The notes beneath the pieces were generated by a model, which ran no database searches, was not told the DNA's origin, and worked only from the letters and a program-made list of their open reading frames with translations. Shown here piece by piece: positions 22,120 to 30,420 of a stretch of DNA of 64,000 nucleotides. The stretch's first letter is position 1. Each line of letters opens with the position of its first letter. A program made the translations under genes and the position numbers. Source of the stretch: Rhodanobacter sp. B04 (GTDB lineage Bacteria; Pseudomonadota; Gammaproteobacteria; Xanthomonadales; Rhodanobacteraceae); NCBI RefSeq assembly GCF_002001125.1, contig NZ_MUNV01000016.1:91681-155680 (forward strand), in the 5' to 3' direction.

Positions 22120-22305
22120 TCAGTACTGGTCGTTGTCTTGGTCTTGTGTTTCCACACTCGACGCCGGGGCCGGTGCGCGCGGTTTCGCCGTACTCGATGC
22201 CGACGCCGGCTTGGTCGGCGGCAACACCAGCGGGCCTTTCTGGCCGCAGCCGGCAAGCAGGGCGACAACAAGGCAGAGCGGCGGCAGCAAGAGGGATCGG
22301 CGCAT
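22120..22305 (-). CDS. lptM: LPS translocon maturation chaperone LptM (lipoprotein)
   Basis: A 61-residue lipoprotein: signal sequence MRRSLLLPPLCLVVALLAGC with the modified Cys at position 20, then the family-defining QKGPLVLPP, and an Ala/Pro-rich tail. YifL/LptM is known in E. coli to help LptD disulfide maturation in the outer membrane. The position directly upstream of dapF is the conserved one. It starts the minus-strand operon that runs through xerC. Confidence 0.92.
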   Translation of the reverse strand: MRRSLLLPPLCLVVALLAGCGQKGPLVLPPTKPASASSTAKPRAPAPASSVETQDQDNDQY

Positions 22306-22424
22306 GGCAGGGCTTCCTGTGGACGGTCGCAGTATAGCGAGGCCCGCTGAACCAGCCGCAGTGCCAGGCCATCGCCGTTATGATGCACGGCAGCGCGCAC
22401 GCCGAGGCGACGAGGAGAGCAACG

Positions 22425-23114
22425 ATGGAGTGGAGCACGCTGCTGCGCATGCCGATGACGGTGCTGCTGGTGCTGGCGGCGGTCTTCCTGCTGGTGACGC
22501 TGGCGCAGCTGGTGGTGCTGCGTCGGCACCTGCACGACGGCCGACGGCTGGCGGCCGGCTGGCGTGCCTTGCTGTGCCTGCTCTGTCTCGGACTCACCCT
22601 GCTGCTGGCCGGCACCGGTATCGCATTGCGTGGTTACCGCTTGCTGGCCGAGGAAACGCCGGTGGTCGATATCGATGCCCGCATCCTGTCGCCGCAGCGC
22701 TGGGCGCTCACCCTGAGCTGGCCCGACGGCAGCACGCGGCAGGTGCAGTTGTCCGGCGACGACTGGCGCGTCGAGGCGGTGGTGCTGAAGTGGAAACTGC
22801 CCGCGCTGCTGGCCGGGTTGCCGCCGCTGTACCGGCTCGACCGGCTGTCCGGTCGCTATGACGACCCCGCGCAGGAGGCGAGTGCACCGCGCACCGTGAT
22901 CAGCCTGGGCGAGGCTGGCGCCTTCGATCTGCTCGATCTGAAGAAGCAATATCCGCAGTGGCTGCCCGAAGTCGACACGCTCTACGGCAGCGGTGCGTTC
23001 CTGCCGCTGGTCGATCAGGGCCACTACAGCATCAGCCTGATGCGCACCGGCGCCCTGGTGGCGCGACCGGATGATGCCACCGCGCAGCGGATCGGTTCGC
23101 CACTCGGCGGCTGA
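22425..23114 (+). CDS. Conserved two-helix membrane protein
   Basis: A 229-residue protein with two hydrophobic helices (about 8-33 and 46-68) followed by a soluble domain of about 150 residues with alternating beta-like stretches (RWALTLSWPDGSTRQVQLSG). Related proteins in xanthomonads are often labelled cation/multidrug efflux pump, but nothing here resembles a transporter, so that name should not be used. The start at 22425 follows GAGGAGAGCAACG. It is divergent from lptM and stands alone. Function unknown. Confidence 0.8.
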   Translation: MEWSTLLRMPMTVLLVLAAVFLLVTLAQLVVLRRHLHDGRRLAAGWRALLCLLCLGLTLLLAGTGIALRGYRLLAEETPVVDIDARILSPQRWALTLSWPDGSTRQVQLSGDDWRVEAVVLKWKLPALLAGLPPLYRLDRLSGRYDDPAQEASAPRTVISLGEAGAFDLLDLKKQYPQWLPEVDTLYGSGAFLPLVDQGHYSISLMRTGALVARPDDATAQRIGSPLGG

Positions 23115-23319
23115 AGAGCGCACAAGGCCGGATCCGGGGGCGACGCCCAACTGCGGATAAATCGCAGGATCTTGAGCTGCTGCGCACATGCATCGCACTG
23201 CTAGATTTGCGCCGCAACCTGCCGGCTGGCAGGCATGCCGAAGTGGATCCCGCGCTGCCCGACCAGGCGCGGGATCGATACGGGTTCATCCAGCCATACC
23301 CCTGTCAGGAGAGAAACTC

Positions 23320-23592
23320 ATGAAGCGCACCTCGTCTTTCGCACTGATCGCTGGTCTCGCTCTCGTCACCAGCTCGGTGCTCGCCGCTCCGCCCGTGCGC
23401 GATGTCAGCGCCAAGCGCCATCCGAACATCGCCGCGGCGCAGCGGTTGACCGACCAGGCGTTCAAGCGCATCTCGGATGCGCAGCAGGCCAACGAGTGGG
23501 ACATGGACGGTCACGCGGCGAAGGCCAAGGACCTGCTCGACCAGGCCAGCCGTGAACTCAAGCAGGCAGCTGAGGCGGCGAATCACCACTGA
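23320..23592 (+). CDS. Small exported protein
   Basis: A 90-residue protein with signal peptide MKRTSSFALIAGLALVTSSVLA and a mature part of about 68 residues, rich in Ala, Lys, Gln and His and predicted to be helical (NIAAAQRLTDQAFKRISDAQ; DLLDQASRELKQAAEAANHH). A GGAGAG ribosome site lies six bases before the ATG. Small helical periplasmic proteins of this look are often called metal-binding, but only the His/Asp content hints at it. Single gene; function unknown. Confidence 0.75.
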   Translation: MKRTSSFALIAGLALVTSSVLAAPPVRDVSAKRHPNIAAAQRLTDQAFKRISDAQQANEWDMDGHAAKAKDLLDQASRELKQAAEAANHH

Positions 23593-23644
23593 GCATCGAG
23601 GTCGTCCCGCACGGTTCCGCCCCGGTCGGGCGGGATCGTGCGCC

Positions 23645-25144
23645 TCACCGATCCGAGCGGTTGCCGGTGGGGTCCGTTGTCGCGGCCGCCGTGCCTGATG
23701 CCGCAGGCGCTGGTGGATGCTCGGCGCGGTAACCGCCGCCGAGTGCCTGGATCAGCTGCACCGAAATATCCATCTGCTGGCTGTCCAGCGCAGCCATGCG
23801 TTGCTCCGCCGCCAGCAGCTGCTGGCGGGCGACCAACGTTTCCAGCGAGCTGCCCAGGCCGCCCTTGTAGAGCCTCAGCGCATCGCTCCAGGCCTGCTGC
23901 GCGTCTTGCTGCGCGCGGCGCTCGGCGGCGATCTGGGTGCGTATCGACTTGAGTGCGGCGTAGTCGTCGGACACGTCGTTGACCGCGCGCACCAGGGTCG
24001 CGTTGTATTGCGCCACCAGCCCGTCGTAGCTCGCGTCGCTGGCCGCGAGGTGGGCCCGCCGCCGACCGCCGTCGAAGATCGGCAGGCTCAGCGCCGGGGT
24101 GATGCCGTAGGTACGCGAGGACAGCTCGAACAGGTTGCTGCTGTCGCCCACCGCCACCAGGCCGGCCATTGCGCTGATGCTGATGTTCGGCAGGAATTCG
24201 GTCTTCGCCGACTTGATCTCCTTGCCCGCCGCCTCGACGCGCCAGCGCGCGGCGACCAGATCGGCGCGACGGCCGATCAGCTCCAGCGGCAGGTTGTCCG
24301 GCAGTACGAGATCGGCCGGCTTCAACACGTGCGGCCGTGCAATCCGCAAGCCACGGTCAGGCCCCTGGCCGAGCAGCACCGACAGGCTGCTGCGTACGGC
24401 ATCGATGGCGCGTTCGACCTGGGCCTTCTGCTGCTGTGCGCTGGCCACCGCGAAATCGGCCTGGTGCAGCTGCTGTGGCGTGCCCAGCCCGGCGGCGACG
24501 TAACGGCGGGCCAGTTCGAGCACCTTGCCGGTACGCTGCAGCTCGGCGTCGGCGACGTCCTGCTGGGCGAACGCGTAGCCGAGCTGGATATACGCGCGTG
24601 CCACGTTCACCGACAGCTGGATGCGTGCCGCGTGCGCATCGATCTCGGCGGCACGGCTGCGACCCAGTGCAGCCTCCCATGCGGCGCGTTTGCCGCCCCA
24701 CGGATCCAGCCCCCAGGAAAAATCGAGCGTGGCCGACTTGGCCCAGGCGAACGTGCCGAGGTCTTCCACCGGATAGCTGTAGTCCTTGCTCGACAGCCGG
24801 ACACCGGGCGCGGCCGCGTCCAGGGCCACCTGCGGGCCACGGGCCGCGTTGGCACCCTGTACCTGGGCCTGTGCCAACCTGGCCGCCGCATCAGCAGCGG
24901 CCAGGCCGGGATTGTTCTTCAGCGCTTCGTCGATCAGCGCCGACAGCTGCGGATCGCCCAGGCCAACCCACCAGTCCTGCGTCGGCCATGCCGCCGGGGT
25001 GAGCTTCACGTCAGCGAGGCTGCGCTCGATGGCGAGGTTCTGCGAATCGGTCAGCCGGCCTTCGGGGTGCAGCCCGCGACTGGTCGTACAGCCGGCGAGC
25101 GCCAGGGTCAGCGCGGTGGCAAGGGTCAGGATACGCATGGACAT
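23645..25144 (-). CDS. Orphan RND efflux outer-membrane lipoprotein (NodT type)
   Basis: A 499-residue outer-membrane factor of the TolC/OprM family. The N terminus has a lipobox (LALAGC, Cys at about 18) and the body contains the duplicated helical OEP pattern, with PARLADxVSL-like ADQIGRRADLVAARWRVEAA near 300. Such proteins form the outer-membrane exit duct of efflux systems. No membrane-fusion protein or RND pump is adjacent, so it must pair with a pump encoded elsewhere, or substitute for the RND operon at 47-53 kb. The start at 25144 has a weak GAG ribosome site; 25138 is possible. Confidence 0.88.
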   Translation of the reverse strand: MSMRILTLATALTLALAGCTTSRGLHPEGRLTDSQNLAIERSLADVKLTPAAWPTQDWWVGLGDPQLSALIDEALKNNPGLAAADAAARLAQAQVQGANAARGPQVALDAAAPGVRLSSKDYSYPVEDLGTFAWAKSATLDFSWGLDPWGGKRAAWEAALGRSRAAEIDAHAARIQLSVNVARAYIQLGYAFAQQDVADAELQRTGKVLELARRYVAAGLGTPQQLHQADFAVASAQQQKAQVERAIDAVRSSLSVLLGQGPDRGLRIARPHVLKPADLVLPDNLPLELIGRRADLVAARWRVEAAGKEIKSAKTEFLPNISISAMAGLVAVGDSSNLFELSSRTYGITPALSLPIFDGGRRRAHLAASDASYDGLVAQYNATLVRAVNDVSDDYAALKSIRTQIAAERRAQQDAQQAWSDALRLYKGGLGSSLETLVARQQLLAAEQRMAALDSQQMDISVQLIQALGGGYRAEHPPAPAASGTAAATTDPTGNRSDR

Positions 25145-25287
25145 CGGGAAATCTCAAAAGCCAGGACGATTGGAGTCACCGCTGCTCGCGGTGTCGCGAC
25201 GTCCCCTTATCCCCTCGATCGCGGCGACATGATAAACCCGCACCGCCCGTTGCGCTGCGACAGGCCGGGCCGACGCAGCCGGGCGAC

Positions 25288-25761
25288 TCAATCCAGCGTT
25301 TTCTCGTAGCGCCAGGCATGCGTGCCGTCCTGGTAGTAATGCGGGTAATGGCCGATGTGCCGGTAGCCGTGCCGTTCGTACAGGCGCACCGCGCTAGCGT
25401 TGTCGTCACGTACCTCCAGTCGCACCGCATGGCAACGACGCTGTCGGGCGGCCGCTTCCACGGCATCCAACAGTGCGGTACCGACCCCCTTGCCGCGCGC
25501 TTCCGGTTTGCTGGCGATCGAGTACAGCCGTGCCACCCGGCTGCCCTTGCGGAAGAACACCACGGCGGTCCCGAGGAAGTTGCGGTGATTCGCACTGGCC
25601 ACCAGCACCAGCGCGGAGTCGCTGTCCAGATGGCGGCGGTATTGCGTGCGGCTCAACCGGTCGCTGTCGAACGTTCCTTCCTCCAGCGCCACCAGGTCAT
25701 CGAGATCGGACGATTCGGCGCGGCGCACACGCACGCTGGCACTGGCGGGGGATGCATGCAT
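25288..25761 (-). CDS. GNAT family N-acetyltransferase (RimI-like)
   Basis: A 157-residue acetyl-CoA-dependent acyltransferase. The acetyl-CoA-binding loop is ARGKGVGTALL (about 90-100) and the C-terminal DDNASAVRLYERHGYRHIGHY segment is the classical GNAT end. It is divergent from a RimK-like ATP-grasp ligase with a 245-base shared control region; this pairing recurs in proteobacteria and is thought to act on peptides or proteins. RimI proper (ribosomal S18 acetylation) is an alternative, but rimI usually sits next to tsaB. Confidence 0.85.
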   Translation of the reverse strand: MHASPASASVRVRRAESSDLDDLVALEEGTFDSDRLSRTQYRRHLDSDSALVLVASANHRNFLGTAVVFFRKGSRVARLYSIASKPEARGKGVGTALLDAVEAAARQRRCHAVRLEVRDDNASAVRLYERHGYRHIGHYPHYYQDGTHAWRYEKTLD

Positions 25762-26006
25762 GCTTATGGTTGTCTTCCGGTGAGGGTGCAGCAGCGGGTG
25801 GGAGGATCGGCTGCGCGGACTCTAGCAGGCGAGGTCCGCGGACGCGTGTTTTCCCGGTCCGATCCGGTCGTGCGGGATGCCGTTTATTCATGCTTCAGGG
25901 CTTTCCCTTGTGCCGCGCCTTCCCTGTGCCAAACTGCGCGACTTGCGTGTCCCGCCGCGCCATTCGCAGGGCATTACCGCCATCGCTGGATCACCTGAGT
26001 GGTGCC
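25762..26006. promoter_or_regulatory. Shared region between divergent GNAT and RimK-like genes
   Basis: 245 bases with no credible gene, needed for divergent transcription of both genes. I could not place promoter boxes reliably. Confidence 0.4.
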
Positions 26007-27491
26007 ATGACCCGTCTGGTCATCGTTGTCGAAAAAGCCTCCGACTGGGGCTCGTACTACCCGTCCGTCGACGTCATGAGCGCGATGGACTACCTGCGCG
26101 AGCCGGTCGGCGGCGACGACGAACGCACCCACGTGATCAACCTGTGCCGCAGCTACAAATACCTCGGTACCGGCTACTACGTGTCGCTGCTGGCCGAGGC
26201 GCGCGGGCACAAGGTGATGCCGTCGGTGCGCACGGTGAACGACCTGCGCCGGCGCTCGCTGTACGGCGTGGACATCAACGACCTCAACCAGAAGCTGACC
26301 CACTTCCTGCCGGCCGGCGGCCGCGACACCACCGACTTCGGCATCCTGGTCTACTTCGGCGAGACCGCCTACCCGGCGCTGCAGGATCTGTCGCGCCAGG
26401 TGTTCGAGTCGTTCCCCTGCCCGCTGCTGCGCATCGAGTTCGAGCGCGACCGCGTGTGGCAGGTCAGCTCGATCAAGCCGGTCGGCCTGCAGACGCTGGA
26501 CGATGCGCAGGAGGATGCGTTCGCCGAGGAGCTCGACCGTTTCTCCAAGAAGCTGTGGCGCAAGCCGCGCGCGCGCAAGCTGTATCGCTACGACATCGCG
26601 ATGCTGGTCGATCCGGCCGAGCAGATGCCGCCATCGAACAAGAAGGCGCTGAAGGCGTTCATCGCCGCCGGCAAGCAGCTCGGCATCGAGGTCGATCCGA
26701 TCGGCAAGAACGACTACCAGCGCCTCGCCGAATACGACGGCCTGTTCATTCGCGAAACCACCGCCAGCGACAACCACACCTACCGCTTCGCCCATCGCGC
26801 GGAGAAGGAAGGCATGGTGGTGATCGACGATCCCACCTCGATCCTGCGCTGCACCAACAAGATCTTCCTCAACGACCTGATGGTGTCGCGCAAGCTCGCC
26901 GTGCCGCGCACCGAGATCCTCTACCGCGACGACAGCAAGGGCATGAAGGAGGTGGTCGCCAAGCTCGGCTTCCCGCTGGTGCTGAAGATTCCCGACGGTT
27001 CGTTCTCGCGCGGCGTGGTCAAGGTGGAAAGCGAGCAGGCGCTGGAGAAGGCCGCCGGCGAACTGTTCCAGCACAGTGCCCTGCTGCTGGCGCAGGAATA
27101 CGTCTATACCGAGTTCGACTGGCGCGTGGGCGTGCTCAACCGCGAGCCACTGTATGCATGCAAGTACTACATGTCGCGCGGCCACTGGCAGATCTACAAC
27201 CACGGCGCCAAGGGCACCGCGAAGTCCGGCGGCTTCGAGACGATCGCGGTGAGCGAGGCGCCGGCCGAGGTGATCAAGCTGGCGTTGAAGGCGACCCAGC
27301 CGATCGGCGACGGACTCTATGGCGTCGACCTCAAGCAGGTCGGCAACAAGCCGGTGGTGATCGAGGTCAACGACAACCCATCGATCGACGCCGGTGTGGA
27401 AGACGCCCATCTCGGCGATGCCTTGTATCTGCAGATCATGCAGGAATTCCTGCGCCGGATGGAGCGCAAGCGGCAGGGCATCACCGGCTAG
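26007..27491 (+). CDS. RimK-like ATP-grasp ligase with N-terminal RLAN domain
   Basis: A 494-residue protein. The N-terminal ~200 residues (MTRLVIVVEKASDWGSYYPSVDVM, then RTHVINLCRSYKYLGTGYYVSLLAEARGHKV) look like the RimK-like N-terminal (RLAN) domain. The C-terminal ~280 residues are a RimK-type ATP-grasp ligase, with the ATP-binding GFPLVLKIPDGSFSRGVVKVES segment and the metal-binding VIEVNDNPSID near 455-465. The family forms amide bonds using ATP, typically adding amino acids to a peptide or protein carboxyl group. The start at 26007 gives the conserved N terminus. The substrate is unknown; the divergent GNAT gene is the likely partner. Confidence 0.85.
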   Translation: MTRLVIVVEKASDWGSYYPSVDVMSAMDYLREPVGGDDERTHVINLCRSYKYLGTGYYVSLLAEARGHKVMPSVRTVNDLRRRSLYGVDINDLNQKLTHFLPAGGRDTTDFGILVYFGETAYPALQDLSRQVFESFPCPLLRIEFERDRVWQVSSIKPVGLQTLDDAQEDAFAEELDRFSKKLWRKPRARKLYRYDIAMLVDPAEQMPPSNKKALKAFIAAGKQLGIEVDPIGKNDYQRLAEYDGLFIRETTASDNHTYRFAHRAEKEGMVVIDDPTSILRCTNKIFLNDLMVSRKLAVPRTEILYRDDSKGMKEVVAKLGFPLVLKIPDGSFSRGVVKVESEQALEKAAGELFQHSALLLAQEYVYTEFDWRVGVLNREPLYACKYYMSRGHWQIYNHGAKGTAKSGGFETIAVSEAPAEVIKLALKATQPIGDGLYGVDLKQVGNKPVVIEVNDNPSIDAGVEDAHLGDALYLQIMQEFLRRMERKRQGITG

Positions 27492-27508
27492 CCGGCAGTC
27501 GGCAAGGC

Positions 27509-27766
27509 TCAATGCCATACCGCGCGATGCAATGCATGGCGCCGCGGCCGGCATAGCGCCAGCAACTGGCGCGGCAGCGACGGTTCCAGTACCAGCAAGA
27601 CCACCAGAGGTGCGCCAAGCAGCCAGAACGCGGGTGTCCAGCCGAGCAGGTCGGTGTGCAGCGGAATCAGCGTGGTCAGCAGCAAGACGCTGCCGGCAAG
27701 CAGCCACAGCAAGGCAGCGCACAGCAGGCGTTGGCGGTGGAGGTCGGGCAGTAATGGCGGATGCAT
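27509..27766 (-). CDS. Small two-helix membrane protein
   Basis: An 85-residue protein with two long hydrophobic segments (about 14-35 and 40-58) and a basic C terminus (RQLLALCRPRRHALH). It converges with the RimK-like gene, 17 bases from its stop. The start at 27766 is the one directly before the first helix; an 18-codon extension is in frame. I do not recognise it; small enough that it could be non-coding, but the hydrophobic pattern looks real. Confidence 0.55.
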   Translation of the reverse strand: MHPPLLPDLHRQRLLCAALLWLLAGSVLLLTTLIPLHTDLLGWTPAFWLLGAPLVVLLVLEPSLPRQLLALCRPRRHALHRAVWH

Positions 27767-27839
27767 GGCGCGTGTCCCTTCGGCAGATGACGGTGGCAGC
27801 CTGCGCTGCGTCCATCTCACCGGCTGCGACCCTCAGACG

Positions 27840-27921
27840 GTGGGAGCGGCTTCAGTTGCGATACTCGTGCTCGAATCAGGCCATGCAGTGAGAGCTGTCG
27901 CGGCCGATAGCCGCTCCCGCC
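27840..27921. repeat. Inverted REP pair (BIME-like) upstream of aroE
   Basis: Two GGGAGCGGCT-type repeats in opposite orientation: GGTGGGAGCGGCTTCAGTTG from 27839/27840 rightward, and its imperfect inverse ending CCGCTCCCGCC at 27921. This matches the GTAG/GTGG-type REP family of Xanthomonadales and relates to the pair at 55477-55553. Confidence 0.7.
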
Positions 27922-27991
27922 GAGCCGGCTCGGGCCGCCCGGGCAAGCCTCGGCTTGTAGAATGGATGCCGACACCTTCCATGGAACCTGC

Positions 27992-28822
27992 ATGCAACCC
28001 GCCCAATTCGCCGTGTTCGGCCATCCGATCAGCCACAGCCTGTCGCCGCAGATCCATCGCGCGTTCGCGCAGCAGTTCGGCATCGCGCTGGAGTACTGCA
28101 CGATCGACGCGGCACCGGCCGACTTCGTTGCTTCGGTGCGGCGCTTCTTCGCCGATGGCGGTCGTGGTGCGAATGTCACGCTGCCGCACAAGGCCGCCGC
28201 CTTCGCGCTGGCCGACCAGCGCAGCGCGAAGGCCACGCGTGCCGGCAGCGCGAATGTGCTGACCCGGCTTTCAGACGGCAGTCTCGCCGCGCACAACACC
28301 GACGGCGACGGCATGGTGCGCGACATCACCGAACGCCACGGCGTCGACCTGCGCGGCCATACTGCGCTGCTGCTCGGCGCCGGCGGCGCCGCGCACGGCG
28401 TGGCGTGGAGCCTGCTGGATGCGGGCGTGGACAAGTTGACCATCGTCAACCGTTCGCCGGAAGCGGCCGATGCGCTGGCCGATGCGATTGGCGAGCCGGC
28501 GCGGGCGCATACCCGCTATTGGGAAGATCTGGCCGACATCGGCAGCTATGACCTGATCGTCCAGGCCACCTCGGCCGGGGTACTGGGTGCGTCGCTGCAG
28601 TTGCCGTTTTCGCTGGTCGGCGCCCGTGCGCTCTGCTACGACCTGTCCTATGGCATCGCGGCCAGCGGATTCCTGGGCTGGGCGAACACGGCCGGTGCGC
28701 GCTACGCGTTCGACGGTCTCGGCATGCTGGTGGAAACCGCCGCCGATGCGTTCGAGCTGTGGCATGGCCAGCGACCGGAGACCGAGCCGGTGTACCAGCT
28801 GCTGCGCCAGCAGACCGCATGA
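27992..28822 (+). CDS. aroE: Shikimate dehydrogenase
   Basis: A 276-residue NADPH-dependent enzyme reducing 3-dehydroshikimate to shikimate in the aromatic amino acid pathway. The substrate-binding SHSLSPQIH is at about 13-21, the catalytic Lys-Asp pair is in NVTLPHK and NTDGDGMV, and the nucleotide-binding [13 protein letters not shown] is near 125-137. I chose the ATG at 27992 because it fits the AroE N terminus ([16 protein letters not shown]); the in-frame ATG at 27962 overlaps TAGAAT, which looks like a -10 box. Its stop overlaps the next start (ATGA). Confidence 0.96.
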   Translation: MQPAQFAVFGHPISHSLSPQIHRAFAQQFGIALEYCTIDAAPADFVASVRRFFADGGRGANVTLPHKAAAFALADQRSAKATRAGSANVLTRLSDGSLAAHNTDGDGMVRDITERHGVDLRGHTALLLGAGGAAHGVAWSLLDAGVDKLTIVNRSPEAADALADAIGEPARAHTRYWEDLADIGSYDLIVQATSAGVLGASLQLPFSLVGARALCYDLSYGIAASGFLGWANTAGARYAFDGLGMLVETAADAFELWHGQRPETEPVYQLLRQQTA

Positions 28823-29085
28823 GCACGCTGGCATGCCGGGCTGGCTGCGGCGCGTGCTGCATCGCGCCGTCGATCAGTTCGCCGATCCCCGGCATGCCGC
28901 AGGGCAAGCCGGCCGGCATTCGCTGTGTGCAGCTGACCGACGACAACCGTTGCGCGATCTTCGGCCAGCCGGAACGGCCGGCGGTATGCGGCAGCCTGCG
29001 CGCCGAGCCGGCGATGTGCGGCGCGGATCGTGGCCATGCGATGGCGTGGCTTGCGCAGCTGGAAGCGGCCACGGCAACGCGCTGA
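28819..29085 (+). CDS. YkgJ-type cysteine-cluster protein
   Basis: An 88-residue protein with cysteines at C6, C10, C13 and C14 (CRAGCGACC) and four more spread over the rest (CVQL, RCAIF, VCGSL, MCGAD). This spacing marks the YkgJ/CxxCxxCC family, presumed to bind Zn or an Fe-S cluster; the biochemical role is unknown. It overlaps aroE by four bases (ATGA), so it is translationally coupled. Confidence 0.88.
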   Translation: MSTLACRAGCGACCIAPSISSPIPGMPQGKPAGIRCVQLTDDNRCAIFGQPERPAVCGSLRAEPAMCGADRGHAMAWLAQLEAATATR

Positions 29086-29199
29086 AGCCGGGTCGCCACA
29101 CCGCTGACACACAGCCTCGTTACCGTGGCGCCAGCCGCCGGGAGCGTGCCGATGGCGGCATGCTGCCCGTGCGCGGTGATTCCCCACGCAGCAGGTGTC

Positions 29200-29754
29200 A
29201 TGTTCCGCTCACTTTCCGCCATGGCGCATCGCCACGCGCTCGTCTTCGTCTCCATGTGCCTGCTGATGCTGCTGGCCGGCGGCGTGTTCTGGTACAGCCA
29301 CGCCACGGCCGAGGCATCGATGATCGATGCCGGAACGACCTCTCCGGCCGTGGCGGCGACATCAGGCGGCGATGCACAGAGCGGCAGCCAGATCCTGCTC
29401 GGGCTGGCCCGCGATGCGATGCATGACGGCCGCCTGGTGGCACCGGCGGGCAGCAACGCCTACGAGTTCTACCTCAGCGTGCTGCAGCTGGAACCGCACA
29501 ACCGCACGGCGCAGGAAGCCTTGCGCGAGTCTTTTCCGCGCGCCTCCGAAGAAATCGAGCGCACGATCAACCACAACGACCTGGACGAAGCACGCCGCGA
29601 GATCGACCTGCTGCGCGAATTCGACAGCAACAACTTTACCCTGGCCCTGCTCGGCGGCAAGCTCTCCGCGGCGCGCAACATTGAGACCAGGCAGCACGAG
29701 GCGGAAGCGGCGCGTATCCAGCAGGCGCAAGCCGGGCACGCGTCCGGGGCGTGA
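29200..29754 (+). CDS. Membrane-anchored protein with TPR-like soluble domain
   Basis: A 184-residue protein with one N-terminal signal-anchor helix (MFRSLSAMAHRHALVFVSMC, then LLMLLAGGVFWY), a low-complexity linker, and a soluble helical domain (about 70-165) built of two to three helical pairs (SNAYEFYLSVLQLEPHNRTAQEAL; DEARREIDLLREFDSNNFTLALLGGKL). It reads like the TPR-like extension that precedes the TonB domain in some xanthomonad TonB-related proteins, but here no TonB domain follows. That resemblance is from memory. The start could also be upstream at 29125. Function unknown. Confidence 0.65.
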   Translation: MFRSLSAMAHRHALVFVSMCLLMLLAGGVFWYSHATAEASMIDAGTTSPAVAATSGGDAQSGSQILLGLARDAMHDGRLVAPAGSNAYEFYLSVLQLEPHNRTAQEALRESFPRASEEIERTINHNDLDEARREIDLLREFDSNNFTLALLGGKLSAARNIETRQHEAEAARIQQAQAGHASGA

Positions 29755-29817
29755 TCGCACGCAAGTCGCGTACGTCGTAGCCAGCCCCGCTTGCTTCAAC
29801 CATGCATAGCGCAATCA

Positions 29818-29841
29818 GCTCCGGCTGCATGAAGCCGGAGC
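29818..29841. terminator. Hairpin between convergent genes
   Basis: Perfect 9-base stem GCTCCGGCT/AGCCGGAGC with a 6-base loop in the 132-base gap between the gene ending at 29754 and the gamma-carbonic anhydrase. No T tract follows. Confidence 0.4.
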
Positions 29842-29886
29842 AGTCGAGATGGCGACCGCACAGGAACAGCACGCGGCACGGCACCG

Positions 29887-30420
29887 TCAGGCGGAGGCCA
29901 GATACGCGTCTTTCAGCCGCACGTAGTGGTCGGCGGAGTAATGCAACTGCTCGATCTGGCGATCGCTGAGCAGACGCACGAACTTCGCCGGGTTGCCGAG
30001 CCACAACTCGCGCTCGCCGACCACCTTGCCCGGCGGGATCAGCGCGCCGGCGCCGACGAAGCCGTACTTCTTCACCACCGCGCCGTCGAGCACGCTCGCA
30101 TGCATGCCGATCAGGCAGTAGTCGCCGATCGTGCAGGCATGCACCACCGCGGCGTGACCGATGGTGACGCCTTCGCCGATCAGGCAGGGAAAGCCCTGGC
30201 CGTACGGGCCGGCGTGGGCGACATGCACGACGCTGCCGTCCTGGATGCTGGTGCGCGCGCCGACGCGGATATAGTTCACGTCGCCGCGCAGCACCGTGCC
30301 GGGCCAGATCGACACGTCGTCGCCGAGCACCACGTCGCCGATCACGCTGGCAGCGGGATCGAGATACACACGTTCGCCAAGGGTGGGCATGATGCCCTTG
30401 TAGCTGCGTAAGGAATTCAT
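29887..30420 (-). CDS. Gamma-carbonic anhydrase family protein (YrdA-like)
   Basis: A 177-residue left-handed beta-helix protein. Hexapeptide-repeat sequence runs through most of it (VIGDVVLGDDVSIWPGTVLRG; IGEGVTIGHAAVVHACTIGD). Histidines in VVHVAHAGPYG and GHAAVVHAC are the metal-site candidates of the gamma class. Whether it hydrates CO2 or is a related acyltransferase-like protein cannot be told from sequence. The start overlaps the upstream patatin stop by four bases (ATGA), so the two are translationally coupled. Confidence 0.92.
   Translation of the reverse strand: MNSLRSYKGIMPTLGERVYLDPAASVIGDVVLGDDVSIWPGTVLRGDVNYIRVGARTSIQDGSVVHVAHAGPYGQGFPCLIGEGVTIGHAAVVHACTIGDYCLIGMHASVLDGAVVKKYGFVGAGALIPPGKVVGERELWLGNPAKFVRLLSDRQIEQLHYSADHYVRLKDAYLASA

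Noticed and set aside
22116..23198. Upstream extension of dapF to more than 600 codons
   Set aside because: It reads through lptM and a divergent gene; the conserved DapF N terminus begins at 22106.
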